A stretch of DNA of 41,482 nucleotides from Blastococcus sp. TF02A-35 (GTDB lineage Bacteria > Actinomycetota > Actinomycetes > Mycobacteriales > Geodermatophilaceae), in the NCBI RefSeq assembly GCF_004571075.1, contig NZ_SPQP01000033.1, positions 1-41,482 on the forward strand. Direction: 5' to 3'. A program made the position numbers and the translations under genes. The notes beneath the pieces are model-generated. The model had not been told where the DNA came from. It saw only the letters and a list, made by a program, of their open reading frames with translations, and did not search any database. Positions 1-6,908 of this stretch are shown here, one piece after another (within the stretch, counting starts at the first letter, position 1; the number at the start of each line of letters is the position of its first letter).

Positions 1-565
1 CGAAGCCGATCACCTCCCGGCCGATCGGGGACCACAGCAGGATCGGAATCGACAGCAGCGCGGCCACCAGGAAGCGGTTGCGCATGTCGCGAGCCATGTC
101 ATCCATCGACATCCCGGCGTGGTGGCCGCCGTGCCCCATCGCGTCCTGCGGCGTCATCCCCGCATGCTCGCCGTGCCCCGCGTGCTCGCCGTGCCCGGCT
201 TGCTCGCTTTCAGACTCGGCGGAGAGCGCCGTCATGGCCGCGTGGTCGTGTGTCGCCGCGCTCACTGCTGGACGGTGACCGTCGTAAGCCGTCGCGTGGT
301 CACGCGGCTCGGCGGCCGGGTCGCACACGTGCTGCGGGACCGACTGTCCGGCGCAGTGGTAACCGCAATCACGCACCCAGCCCGCCAACTCCGCCACCGA
401 CGTCCGCGACGGGTCGTAGGTGACCGTCGCCGTCTGGGACACCGGGTTCGCCTCAACGCTGAGCACGCCGGGCCGCCTACCAAGCACGCTCTCCGCCACT
501 GCCTTCTCCGAGGCCCAGTGCACGCCAGAGACCTCCAGCACGGTGGTCTGCTGCTGCGTCGGCAT
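1..565 (-). CDS. Copper-type P1B ATPase, N-terminal part (runs off the window)
   Basis: The first 188 residues of a heavy-metal P-type ATPase that pumps metal ions across the membrane are present; the catalytic core lies to the left of the window. Residues about 7-75 form an HMA (heavy-metal-associated) fold, but the usual GMxCxxC loop reads GVHWAS, so its two metal-binding cysteines are missing. Residues about 105-150 are rich in His, Met and Asp with repeated HGEHAG units, as in CopB-type pumps. The first membrane helix begins near residue 165. The ATG at 565 has AGGGAG upstream. Two CsoR-like operators at 613-657 sit before the gene and support copper control. Substrate is inferred, since the membrane CPx/CPH motif is not in view. 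Confidence 0.85.
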   Translation of the reverse strand, partial: MPTQQQTTVLEVSGVHWASEKAVAESVLGRRPGVLSVEANPVSQTATVTYDPSRTSVAELAGWVRDCGYHCAGQSVPQHVCDPAAEPRDHATAYDGHRPAVSAATHDHAAMTALSAESESEQAGHGEHAGHGEHAGMTPQDAMGHGGHHAGMSMDDMARDMRNRFLVAALLSIPILLWSPIGREVIGF

Positions 566-612
566 GACCCACTCCCTCACGTCGGTGCCCTCTGTGCCGC
601 CTCAACGGCTAC

Positions 613-627
613 TACCCCCTGGGGGTA
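613..627. promoter_or_regulatory. CsoR-like operator, proximal copy
   Basis: The sequence TACCCCCTGGGGGTA is a palindrome of the G-tract type bound by CsoR-family copper sensors. It lies 48 bp upstream of the P-ATPase start. An identical second copy lies 30 bp further away, about three helical turns. No csoR gene is in the window, so the regulator must be elsewhere. Confidence 0.75.
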
Positions 628-642
628 CCCGCCTAAGGCTAG

Positions 643-657
643 TACCCCCTGGGGGTA
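643..657. promoter_or_regulatory. CsoR-like operator, distal copy
   Basis: This is an exact repeat of the 15-bp palindrome at 613-627. The same face of the helix would be presented by both sites, which fits cooperative binding of CsoR tetramers or two overlapping controls. A TAGCCT element (643-638 on the minus strand) between the two sites could be a -10 box, but no good -35 goes with it. Confidence 0.75.
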
Positions 658-827
658 TTCCACCAGCCCAAAGTTTCCACTGCGAGGCCACCTTCGGTCG
701 GGCACGAGAGCGATCGGGCAGGCATCAGTACGGCAGCGGCACGTGGCCCCCACCCGAAGCAGCGAGCACACATGCCGGGGCGCACCGTCCAGGCAGTCCC
801 TGCGGCGAGTACCCAGGTGCGGGGCGG

Positions 828-1709
828 TTAGCCCGCGTAGCGGGTGGTGAACGAATCGCCGCCGTCGGTGCTGACGAGGATGGTCGCCGGAGACACCGCG
901 AGGTAGATGCTCTCGACACCTTCGCGGTAGTCGACGAGCACTGCTTCAGGCTCGGCCTGGACCGACCCCTGCTCCGTCCAGGCCGTTCCGCCGTCGGTCG
1001 ACTCGTGAACGGCGCCGTCGGGCGTGACTCCGTAGAGCGACGAGGTGGCGGGCCAGGCCAGCACGGTGACGCCGGGAGCAGTCGGAACGGCCGTCCACGT
1101 CCGGCCGCCGTCGCCGCTGCGCAGCAGGCCCTGCTCGGTAGTCGCCAGAAGCACCTCGGGGTCCTCGGGGTGCACCGCCAGGTCGCGCAGGTCCAGGGTG
1201 CTGCGGGTGTCCCAGGTCTGCCCCTCATCGGCGGAGACCAGCAGGCGGCCGGAAGTGGAGTCCCAGCCGTAGATGCGCCCGTGCGCCACCCGGAGGGCGT
1301 GGAAGTCGACCTCGCCGCCGAGGGAGACGATGTCCCAGGTCTCTCCGGCGTCGGTGCTGCGGATGAAGCCCAGGTGGGTCGGCAGGTCCTGCTCCTGGAG
1401 GTCCGGATGCCCCGAGCCGACGAAGGTGTTCGGCCCGGCCACGGTGAACCCCATGGTGTCCTGGTAGCGGTCCGCGACCCGTTCCGCGTCGCCGTCCTCG
1501 GGCAGGCGGAACAGGCCGAAGTGGCTGGCGGCGTAGAGCATCCCGTCGGCCGGATCGACGCCCAACCCGTGCACATGTTCCATCCCGACATCCGCCGCCG
1601 GGCGTGGGTGCGAGTCGGCTGCGTGGGTGTCAGAAGGTTCGGTCGTACAGGCGGTCAGCGTGAGCGTCAGTCCGCCCGCAAGGGTGAGAGCGGCGCACCG
1701 GCGGAGCAA
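828..1709 (-). CDS. BNR-repeat lipoprotein (sialidase/exo-alpha fold, F510_1955-like)
   Basis: A 293-residue exported lipoprotein of unknown role. The signal peptide ends in the lipobox LTAC with Cys21. The body is a beta-propeller with repeated BNR/Asp-box motifs (STDAGETWD, SADEGQTWD, SGDGGRTWT, STDGGTAWT, STDGGDSFT). The family is common beside copper genes in actinobacteria, so an extracytoplasmic metal-stress role is plausible but unproven. I chose the TTG at 1709 because GGGAG stands 5 bases before it; a TTG at 1724 in the same frame has no such site and would add five residues. It reads in the same direction as the metal genes upstream. Confidence 0.8.
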   Translation of the reverse strand: MLRRCAALTLAGGLTLTLTACTTEPSDTHAADSHPRPAADVGMEHVHGLGVDPADGMLYAASHFGLFRLPEDGDAERVADRYQDTMGFTVAGPNTFVGSGHPDLQEQDLPTHLGFIRSTDAGETWDIVSLGGEVDFHALRVAHGRIYGWDSTSGRLLVSADEGQTWDTRSTLDLRDLAVHPEDPEVLLATTEQGLLRSGDGGRTWTAVPTAPGVTVLAWPATSSLYGVTPDGAVHESTDGGTAWTEQGSVQAEPEAVLVDYREGVESIYLAVSPATILVSTDGGDSFTTRYAG

Positions 1710-1808
1710 GGGGTCTCCCGTCAAGTTAGGGGTGCGTCGGGCCTGACGCCGCCCCGAGCCTACGAGGCTGCCCTCGGGGCAATCCGTGGCGTCGCAGGGC
1801 GCGTCCGA

Positions 1809-2432
1809 TCAGCCGATGCGGGCCTCGGCCGGGTTCGAGGCGTCGCGGCCGACGCGCGGCACGAACCGGCCGGTCCGCGCGGCATACGCGACATACGCGC
1901 CACCGTGCACCCGGCGCAGGTAGGGCTCCTCGACGGCGCGGACCTGCAACTCCACGGCGGCGATTAGCGCGGCGAGCGCGGCCAGGCTGAGCCAGGTCGG
2001 CACCAGCAGCAGCATGCCGACCTGGGCGAGCGCCATTGCGGTGAAGATGGGGTTGCGGACGTGGGCGAACACCCCGGTGGTGACCAGGTCGGTCCGCTCG
2101 GCCTCATCGACGCCGATCCGCCAGGACGCGCCCATACCTGTCTGTCCGGCCAGCGTGGCGGTGAACCCGACCAGCGTCAGCACCAGCCCGACGACGGCGA
2201 GGGCGGGGTGCGGGTCGGCGGGCACGGTGCCGGTCACGGCCAGCAGTGGACCGGCCAGGCCGAGCACGATCGCGGCGACGAACAGCACGCCGCCCCACCA
2301 GCCCGCCTCGGCCGGGGTGCCGGAGATGCCCTTGAAGCCGGTGCTTCCAGTGCGGCGGCGCTGCACCCAGGATCGGACGCCGAACAGCACGACCAGCGCG
2401 ACGACGTACAGGGCGAGAGCGACGGCGCTCAC
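1809..2432 (-). CDS. Isoprenylcysteine carboxyl methyltransferase (ICMT)-family membrane protein
   Basis: A 207-residue integral membrane protein with about five hydrophobic helices. The C-terminal half has the ICMT/PEMT signature: a VTTGVFAHVRNPIF segment (the family's RHP/RNP loop) and, near the end, RAVEEPYLRRVHGGAYVAYAARTGRFVP with the EE...Y...Y...RF pattern that binds S-adenosylmethionine. Bacterial members methylate unknown substrates. It starts at GTG 2432 with GAGG six bases upstream, 24 bp after the CDF transporter gene, so it is probably in the same operon. Why a methyltransferase of this type travels with metal-efflux genes is not known. Confidence 0.75.
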   Translation of the reverse strand: MSAVALALYVVALVVLFGVRSWVQRRRTGSTGFKGISGTPAEAGWWGGVLFVAAIVLGLAGPLLAVTGTVPADPHPALAVVGLVLTLVGFTATLAGQTGMGASWRIGVDEAERTDLVTTGVFAHVRNPIFTAMALAQVGMLLLVPTWLSLAALAALIAAVELQVRAVEEPYLRRVHGGAYVAYAARTGRFVPRVGRDASNPAEARIG

Positions 2433-2456
2433 GAGCGGCCTCGGCTGGCGTGGGGC

Positions 2457-3095
2457 TCAGTCATCGTCACAGTCATCGTCGTCGCAGGCGATCTCGCCTT
2501 CCCAGGCTTCCTTGCCCTCCATGACCGCGAACCCGGCGATCACGAACCCGGCCACGGCGTCCACCCAGGTCCAGCCGAACGCGGTGAACGCGAGCAGGCC
2601 GATGAAGGTGGAGACCGACAGCCAGGCGCACAGTCGGGTCTCGGCCGCGTCGGCGATGACCAGGCGGGAGCCCAGCGCCTCACCGGCGCGGCGCTTGGCA
2701 CGGGCCAGCCACGGCATGATCACCACGGAGGCGCCGACCAGGATGACGCCGACAAGGCTGGTCTCCGGCGTCTCGTCGCCGAACAGGCGCATGACGCCCT
2801 CGTAGGTGACGTAGGCGGCCAGGGCGAAGAACGTGACGGCGATGAACTTCAGCGCCCGCCGCTCCTTGACCTCGTCCACGTCGCCGCCACGGAACTCGGC
2901 GTAGAGCCGGATCAGCACGACGGTCGCGGCGGCGACCTCGATGCCGGAGTCGATGCCGAACCCGACCAGTGAGATGAGTCCGGCGGTCAGCCCGGCGGCG
3001 ACCGCGATGACCATCTCGACGACGTTGTAGCCGATGGTGACCTGCTCCAGCCGGATCGCCCGGCGGGCCTGCGGTGTGATCGTGGGGGCGCTCAT
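2457..3095 (-). CDS. Small cation diffusion facilitator-like transporter with altered site residues
   Basis: A 212-residue six-helix membrane protein of the CDF type, without the usual cytoplasmic C-terminal domain. The family exports divalent metals in exchange for protons. The helix 5 pattern ADAxHxxxDxxxS is recognisable, but the metal ligands read Glu152 and Cys156 instead of His and Asp. In helix 2 the pair is Asp49 and Glu53. The tail CDDDDCDDD (204-212) is a likely metal-binding patch. The gene overlaps the upstream CmtR-type repressor gene by ATGA (3092-3095) and has GAGGAG before its start. The partner repressor suggests cadmium, lead or zinc as substrate (inference). Confidence 0.8.
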   Translation of the reverse strand: MSAPTITPQARRAIRLEQVTIGYNVVEMVIAVAAGLTAGLISLVGFGIDSGIEVAAATVVLIRLYAEFRGGDVDEVKERRALKFIAVTFFALAAYVTYEGVMRLFGDETPETSLVGVILVGASVVIMPWLARAKRRAGEALGSRLVIADAAETRLCAWLSVSTFIGLLAFTAFGWTWVDAVAGFVIAGFAVMEGKEAWEGEIACDDDDCDDD

Positions 3096-3472
3096 CGGGC
3101 GGTCTCCTCGCCGTAGGTGGGGCACAGTGCGACCGCGTCGCCGGTGGCGGCCAGCAGACGCTCGGCCGCAGAAAGCACGTCGAGTAGGTCCGAGGCGTGG
3201 TTCAAAGACCACATCGACGCCCGGCCCTGCGGCCGGGAGGTCACCAGGCCGCAGTCGCGCAGGCAGGCCAGGTGCGCCGAGACGGTGGACTGGGCGAGCC
3301 CAAGGTGCGCGGTGAGGTCGACGACCTTGTGCTCGCCCAGCGCGAGGTGGCGCAGGATCGCGAGCCGGGCCGGATCGCCGAGGCTGCGGAACATGCACGC
3401 TGCCGCAGACAGCGCGCTGGCCTCGCTGACCGGCGCCGTTGCACCCCCTGCCTCGACCGTTTTCATCGTCAT
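3092..3472 (-). CDS. cmtR: ArsR-family metal-sensing repressor, CmtR type
   Basis: A 126-residue winged-helix repressor. The recognition helix region (about 50-75, LTAHLGLAQSTVSAHLACLRDCG) holds Cys70 and Cys74 in the CLRDC spacing of Mycobacterium tuberculosis CmtR (Cys57, Cys61). Cys117 near the C-terminus matches CmtR Cys102, so all three cadmium/lead ligands are present. It should bind its operator without metal and release it when cadmium or lead binds. The start ATG at 3472 has no ribosome site, but TATCAT (3484-3479) ends six bases upstream, so a leaderless transcript is likely; longer ORF versions upstream are not needed. It is first in an operon with the CDF transporter. Confidence 0.88.
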   Translation of the reverse strand: MTMKTVEAGGATAPVSEASALSAAACMFRSLGDPARLAILRHLALGEHKVVDLTAHLGLAQSTVSAHLACLRDCGLVTSRPQGRASMWSLNHASDLLDVLSAAERLLAATGDAVALCPTYGEETAR

Positions 3473-3478
3473 GGGGCG

Positions 3479-3484
3479 ATGATA
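3479..3484 (-). promoter_or_regulatory. Candidate -10 element for leaderless cmtR
   Basis: TATCAT lies six bases before the cmtR ATG, the spacing expected if transcription starts at the first base of the codon. No convincing -35 is seen. The operator itself could not be recognised. Confidence 0.45.
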
Positions 3485-3632
3485 GCGGTCGGCGCGCTTC
3501 CTGCTCGTCGCGGTACGGCCGGATCGCCCTTCCGGGGCGCCGGACTTGGCCACCACGGACCGCCGAGGACCACGGCGCTCATCCAGCCGAACGCGAGCCG
3601 CGACGACCATCTCAATGGCGCAGGAACGCGGA

Positions 3633-4130
3633 CTACACGCGCGGGAAGTAGTCGCGCAGGTACTTCACGAGCATCTTCATGTCCAGCATGGTGGCGTCCA
3701 TCTCCCGACGGAGATCGCCGCCGGTGTTGTAGGCGACCGTGAGATTCCCGAGGTCGGCTACGACCTTGTCCGCGTAGTCGTGCACTCGGCGAAGGTGATT
3801 CTTGGAGATGGGCACGTCCGGCCGGGCGGCGTCGCGGCGGCGGCGCTGCTCCAATGCGCGATAGCGCCTGCGGCACGAGTCGCAGAACGGCGACTGGCCA
3901 TTGGACGGCAGCACCGTGTCGCAGGACAGGCACCAGCGGGTGCCCCGGTTGCGGCTGAGTCGGGCCGCCAGCGGCCGATCGGGGCTCGACCTGACTTGTT
4001 CCAGCGGGGTGGGAAAGCCGACCGGGCGGTCTTCCGGGTGCACTGCATCTAGCCGCGGATAGCGCTTGTTGGGCTCGGGCCGATCGAAGCGCACGAACCG
4101 TCCGGGGCCAGGAACCACCGTCTCCCCCAC
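3633..4130 (-). CDS. Unknown protein with a four-cysteine zinc-ribbon-like segment
   Basis: I do not recognise this 165-residue protein. Near the middle it has CLSCDTVLP...FCDSC, two CxxC pairs about 16 residues apart, followed by a very basic stretch (RRRYRALEQRRRRDAAR), which together look like a small zinc-binding nucleic-acid-binding element. The C-terminal third is predicted helical. The GTG at 4130 directly follows an in-frame stop and has no clear ribosome site, so the true start could be a little further in. It is transcribed away from the transposition operon and lies between that operon and the metal cargo, so it may be an accessory element gene. Confidence 0.55.
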   Translation of the reverse strand: MGETVVPGPGRFVRFDRPEPNKRYPRLDAVHPEDRPVGFPTPLEQVRSSPDRPLAARLSRNRGTRWCLSCDTVLPSNGQSPFCDSCRRRYRALEQRRRRDAARPDVPISKNHLRRVHDYADKVVADLGNLTVAYNTGGDLRREMDATMLDMKMLVKYLRDYFPRV

Positions 4131-4311
4131 TCAGGATCTGAAGCAACCCGTCAAGTCGGACGGTGCTCACGAAAGCGCTCCTGACCTGGGCTTTCGCCCT
4201 CCAGCGCTTGCGTCAATGTATGCGACCAACGCGGGCGGGTGGCGTCACGACACGAAGCGACCTCGCATCTGCACGGTCGGAGTGGCCGATGACCCACCAG
4301 GTGAGCAGGAC
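4131..4311. other. Non-coding spacer between divergent element genes
   Basis: No credible ORF, RNA gene or strong repeat is seen here. It separates the minus-strand zinc-ribbon gene from the promoter of the transposition operon. I looked here for a left transposon end matching the repeats at 9638-9729 and found none. Confidence 0.5.
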
Positions 4312-4341
4312 TTGCCAGCCGAGGACGCATCGGCCTACCGT
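4312..4341 (+). promoter_or_regulatory. Candidate promoter of the transposition operon
   Basis: TTGCCA (4312-4317) and TACCGT (4336-4341) are 18 bp apart and fit a vegetative -35/-10 pair. Transcription would start near 4348, a few bases before the LexA box at 4354-4369, so LexA bound there would block initiation or early elongation. Confidence 0.45.
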
Positions 4342-4353
4342 CCCGCGCAACGT

Positions 4354-4369
4354 TCGAACAGGTGTTCGA
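4354..4369. promoter_or_regulatory. Perfect LexA (SOS) box before the transposition operon
   Basis: TCGAACAGGTGTTCGA matches the actinobacterial SOS box TCGAAC-N4-GTTCGA at every fixed position, and the symmetry extends one or two bases outward (GTTCGAAC on both sides). Similar boxes stand before lexA and recA in this same window. It lies just downstream of the candidate promoter and 22 bp before the first leader ORF, which places the transposition genes under the host's DNA-damage response. Confidence 0.88.
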
Positions 4370-4391
4370 ACAAGCAGTGAGAGGAGGACTC

Positions 4392-4451
4392 GTGAAGCAA
4401 GCGTCCATGTCGCTCTCCAAGCGAGGCGACCGGCACAGACCCCGCGCCTGA
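4392..4451 (+). CDS. 19-residue leader peptide ORF
   Basis: GTG at 4392 is preceded by GAGGAGG with ideal spacing and opens a 19-codon ORF ending in TGA at 4449-4451. The product is basic (VKQASMSLSKRGDRHRPRA) and resembles nothing I know. Its stop codon lies inside the stem of a hairpin (4447-4470), so translation of this ORF would open that hairpin. A leader or attenuator function is inferred from position only. Confidence 0.5.
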   Translation: MKQASMSLSKRGDRHRPRA

Positions 4452-4470
4452 TCCCGACCTCGGGGTCAGG
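4447..4470 (+). promoter_or_regulatory. Hairpin across the leader stop codon
   Basis: Arms 4447-4456 and 4461-4470 pair over ten positions with one G-U pair and an ACCT loop. A second small hairpin (4475-4489, six pairs) follows directly before the AAGGAG of the next ORF. Together they could couple leader translation to expression of the downstream genes. There is no U-tract, so simple termination is unlikely. Confidence 0.45.
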
Positions 4471-4504
4471 CCGGGGCGTCACCGACGCCTACGAAGGAGC
4501 AACA

Positions 4505-4579
4505 ATGACCGTCAAGCAGCACCACCCGTCCCGCATCAGCATTCGCCGGGGCGCCACCGCTCTCGGGACGGCGGCATGA
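4505..4579 (+). CDS. 24-residue small ORF coupled to the nuclease gene
   Basis: ATG at 4505 has AAGGAG five bases upstream and opens a 24-codon basic ORF (begins MTVKQHHPSRISIRRG). Its TGA (4577-4579) overlaps the ATG of the nuclease gene (4576) as ATGA. The nuclease gene has no good ribosome site of its own, so this ORF probably serves to deliver ribosomes to it, whether or not the peptide has a role. Confidence 0.55.
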   Translation: MTVKQHHPSRISIRRGATALGTAA

Positions 4580-5181
4580 CCGCCCGGCATGTGACGGCGG
4601 CGCGCCTCCACGGGTCCCGCTCGAAGACGACCGGCGATGTCCGGCCGGGGATGAGCGACTGGCATGTCGCCATTGGGGCACTCGTTCACCAGTGCGCCGG
4701 TGCACTTGCCGAGCACCGCGGTGCGCAGTCGAGCGTGATTGCGCAGCGGGCGACCGAGTGGGTGAATCTGGCCGCTCGGGACACCCGCGTTTTCGGCAAC
4801 CTGGCCAAGGCGCGCGCGCAGATCACCTCGCTTGCCTGCGCCTACCTGCACCGGTACGCGCCGGGCGCTCAGGCGGAGTACCTCGGCGCCGAGATCCCGT
4901 TCGACGGTGGCCGGGTGGACCTGGTCTGGTCGGTCCCCGGCCTTGGCGTAGTCATCGACGAGTTGAAGACGACCGCCTGGGTGCGCCTGAACGTGGACGC
5001 GGCCATGCTCGCGCAGCCCCAGCGCTACCGGCAGTTCGGCGCGGAGAAGTGGGGGTCCGGCTTCGCAGGGGTCCGGTTCCTGCCGCTCCGCAACCCCGGC
5101 GAGGCGCGGTTCATCACCGCCGACGGAACGGTGCACCGGCTCGACGACTCCCCGGCCGCGCGTCTGCGGGATGCGGCATGA
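4576..5181 (+). CDS. RecB/Cas4-like PD-(D/E)XK nuclease in the TnsA position
   Basis: A 201-residue protein. Residues 100-131 carry the nuclease core: Glu106, Asp115 in GGRVDLVW, and Glu129-Leu-Lys131 in VIDELKT, followed by Gln147xxxTyr151 (QPQRY), the QxxxY motif typical of RecB and Cas4 nucleases. In Tn7, TnsA is a nuclease that cuts the 5' ends so the element moves by cut-and-paste; the place of this gene directly before the transposase suggests the same task. Sequence similarity to TnsA itself is not evident beyond the fold motifs. It overlaps both neighbours by ATGA. Confidence 0.65.
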   Translation: MTARHVTAARLHGSRSKTTGDVRPGMSDWHVAIGALVHQCAGALAEHRGAQSSVIAQRATEWVNLAARDTRVFGNLAKARAQITSLACAYLHRYAPGAQAEYLGAEIPFDGGRVDLVWSVPGLGVVIDELKTTAWVRLNVDAAMLAQPQRYRQFGAEKWGSGFAGVRFLPLRNPGEARFITADGTVHRLDDSPAARLRDAA

Positions 5182-6908
5182 CGCACACCGAGAAGGACGC
5201 GATCGTCCGCGCCGCTCTCTCCTACCGCTCGACCTACGGCGGCACGCTGCCGAACTTCGCCGTTCACCAGATCGCTACGCACGCCGGAGTGTCACCGCGC
5301 AGCCTCCGCCGTTGGGTCGCGGAGTTCGATGCACAGGTTGCCGAGCAGCAGCAGGCGACGCGCGTCCGGAAGCGCCAGCAGGAGGTGGACAACGACGCCC
5401 CCACGCACTGCAAGGGGCGCCCGTTCGAGATCGACGAAGAGCACCTGACGGCGATCCGGTCCACGCTGAATCTGAAGAAGGCGTACTGCCGCCTGTGGCC
5501 GTCGCCGGACTCCCCCGGCCGGGTCTCCTACCCGACCTTCACGCGGGCGTTCGCAAAACTGCCGCCGAGCATCCGCGAAGGCGTCCTGCACGGTTGGGAC
5601 GCCATGGTCCGCCACCAGGTCTACCTGTCGATGGCCGCTCCGCACCGCAACCACACATGGCACCTGGACTGGACCCAGGCCGATGTGTGGGTCAGCACTC
5701 CGCGCAACCAGGTGGTGCGCCCGTGGATCGGCATCGTCCGGGACAACGCCACCTCGATGCGGCTCGCCGCGGTCGCCTATGTCGGGCGGCCGAACGAGGA
5801 CGCCATGTGCGACCTCCTCGCCACTGCCGCCTCCGTGCGTGAGTACAAGTACGGCGACGAGATCGTGCAGGTCGGTGGGCTGCCGGTTCAACTGGTTCTT
5901 GACAACGCTCGGGAGCACTTCGCCGAGGCCGTGACCCGTGGTGCCGTCATGCTCGGTGTTGTCGTGGCGCCGACGAAGGCGTTCTACAAGCACCAGAACG
6001 GTCCGGCCGAGTCCACGTTCAGCGCCCTGAATAAGCAACTGCTGGCCGCGCTGCCCGGTTACACCAAGGGTGGCCAAGGAGACGACGGGAAGCCGCTCCT
6101 CTGCCCGAGCACGCCTGACCAGATCACCCCCGACATGGTGCTGACCATCGAGGGCCTTCAGCAGCATCTCGACGACTGGCTGGAGGGCGAGAACACCAAC
6201 GGGAAGATCGCCCGTCTCGGCGACCAGCCTCCGCTGGTGGCCTGGCGCGATGACCCCACCGAACTCACGCAGGTCGATGACGTGACCATCCGCGCGATGA
6301 TGATGCGCGCCACGACGGGTCGGGCGATCAACGCCGAAGGCATCCGGTTCCAGGGGCGCGACTACCTCGCGCCGGAGTTGAACGCGTACCGGGAGAAGGG
6401 ACTCAAGGTCACCATCCGGTACCTGTCCCGCGAGAGCCGGTTCATCGAGGTCTTCGACGGTGACACGTGGATCTGCCGCGCGTACGACCGGACGTTGCTG
6501 ACCGATACGCAGCGCCAGGCCATCCTCCGTAACCGCCAGCAGGACCTCGAACTCATGAAGCGGATCAACGCTGCCGCAGTCCAGGACCGGCTGCACGAGA
6601 AGGCCACCGGAGACCTCGCCGCCTATGACGGCGAGCCGGACGCGGCGGTGCAGGAGGCGGTCGAAGAGGCAATCGCCAAGGTCACCGACCTGGATTCGCA
6701 CCGCAATCGCACGCGCGCCGAGGAGGCGTTCGCTCCACCTCCCACGCCCCGCGTCGACCCGACCACGCCACAGCGCAGCAAGCGCCAGGTCGCTCCATCC
6801 CGGACCGAGGTCGAGCAGCAGCGTCGCGACAAGAAGGTGAACGAAGCCAAGCAGCGCCTCAGCAAGCGCCCTGGCTCAGACTTCGGGGGAATCAATGACG
6901 ACAACTGA
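5178..6908 (+). CDS. tniA: DDE transposase, TniA/TnsB family
   Basis: A 576-residue transposase that joins the element's 3' ends to target DNA. Residues 20-50 form a helix-turn-helix (VHQIATHAGVSPRSLRRW). The rve-type catalytic core has Asp164 in HLDWTQADVW, Asp242 in LVLDNAREHF and Glu278 in NGPAESTF; exactly 35 residues separate the last two, the classic DD(35)E spacing, so the enzyme looks intact. A beta-barrel domain follows (about 370-450). The C-terminal 60 residues are charged and disordered-looking, as in TnsB where the tail contacts TnsC. The start ATG overlaps the nuclease stop (ATGA); the end overlaps the ATPase gene by 14 bp. Confidence 0.92.
   Translation: MTHTEKDAIVRAALSYRSTYGGTLPNFAVHQIATHAGVSPRSLRRWVAEFDAQVAEQQQATRVRKRQQEVDNDAPTHCKGRPFEIDEEHLTAIRSTLNLKKAYCRLWPSPDSPGRVSYPTFTRAFAKLPPSIREGVLHGWDAMVRHQVYLSMAAPHRNHTWHLDWTQADVWVSTPRNQVVRPWIGIVRDNATSMRLAAVAYVGRPNEDAMCDLLATAASVREYKYGDEIVQVGGLPVQLVLDNAREHFAEAVTRGAVMLGVVVAPTKAFYKHQNGPAESTFSALNKQLLAALPGYTKGGQGDDGKPLLCPSTPDQITPDMVLTIEGLQQHLDDWLEGENTNGKIARLGDQPPLVAWRDDPTELTQVDDVTIRAMMMRATTGRAINAEGIRFQGRDYLAPELNAYREKGLKVTIRYLSRESRFIEVFDGDTWICRAYDRTLLTDTQRQAILRNRQQDLELMKRINAAAVQDRLHEKATGDLAAYDGEPDAAVQEAVEEAIAKVTDLDSHRNRTRAEEAFAPPPTPRVDPTTPQRSKRQVAPSRTEVEQQRRDKKVNEAKQRLSKRPGSDFGGINDDN

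Noticed and set aside
1627..1635. GTGTCAGAA, like the core of the right-end repeats
   Set aside because: It is a single nine-base match inside the lipoprotein gene, without repetition or spacing, so not a left end.
3092..3610. 172-residue version of the CmtR-type repressor
   Set aside because: The extra 46 residues are Arg-rich and unlike the family; the ATG at 3472 has a -10 element at leaderless distance.
3473..4391. Search for the left end of the transposon here
   Set aside because: No copy of the TGTCGAGTTGCAGC-type end or of the 22-bp repeats was seen, so the left end is placed outside the window.
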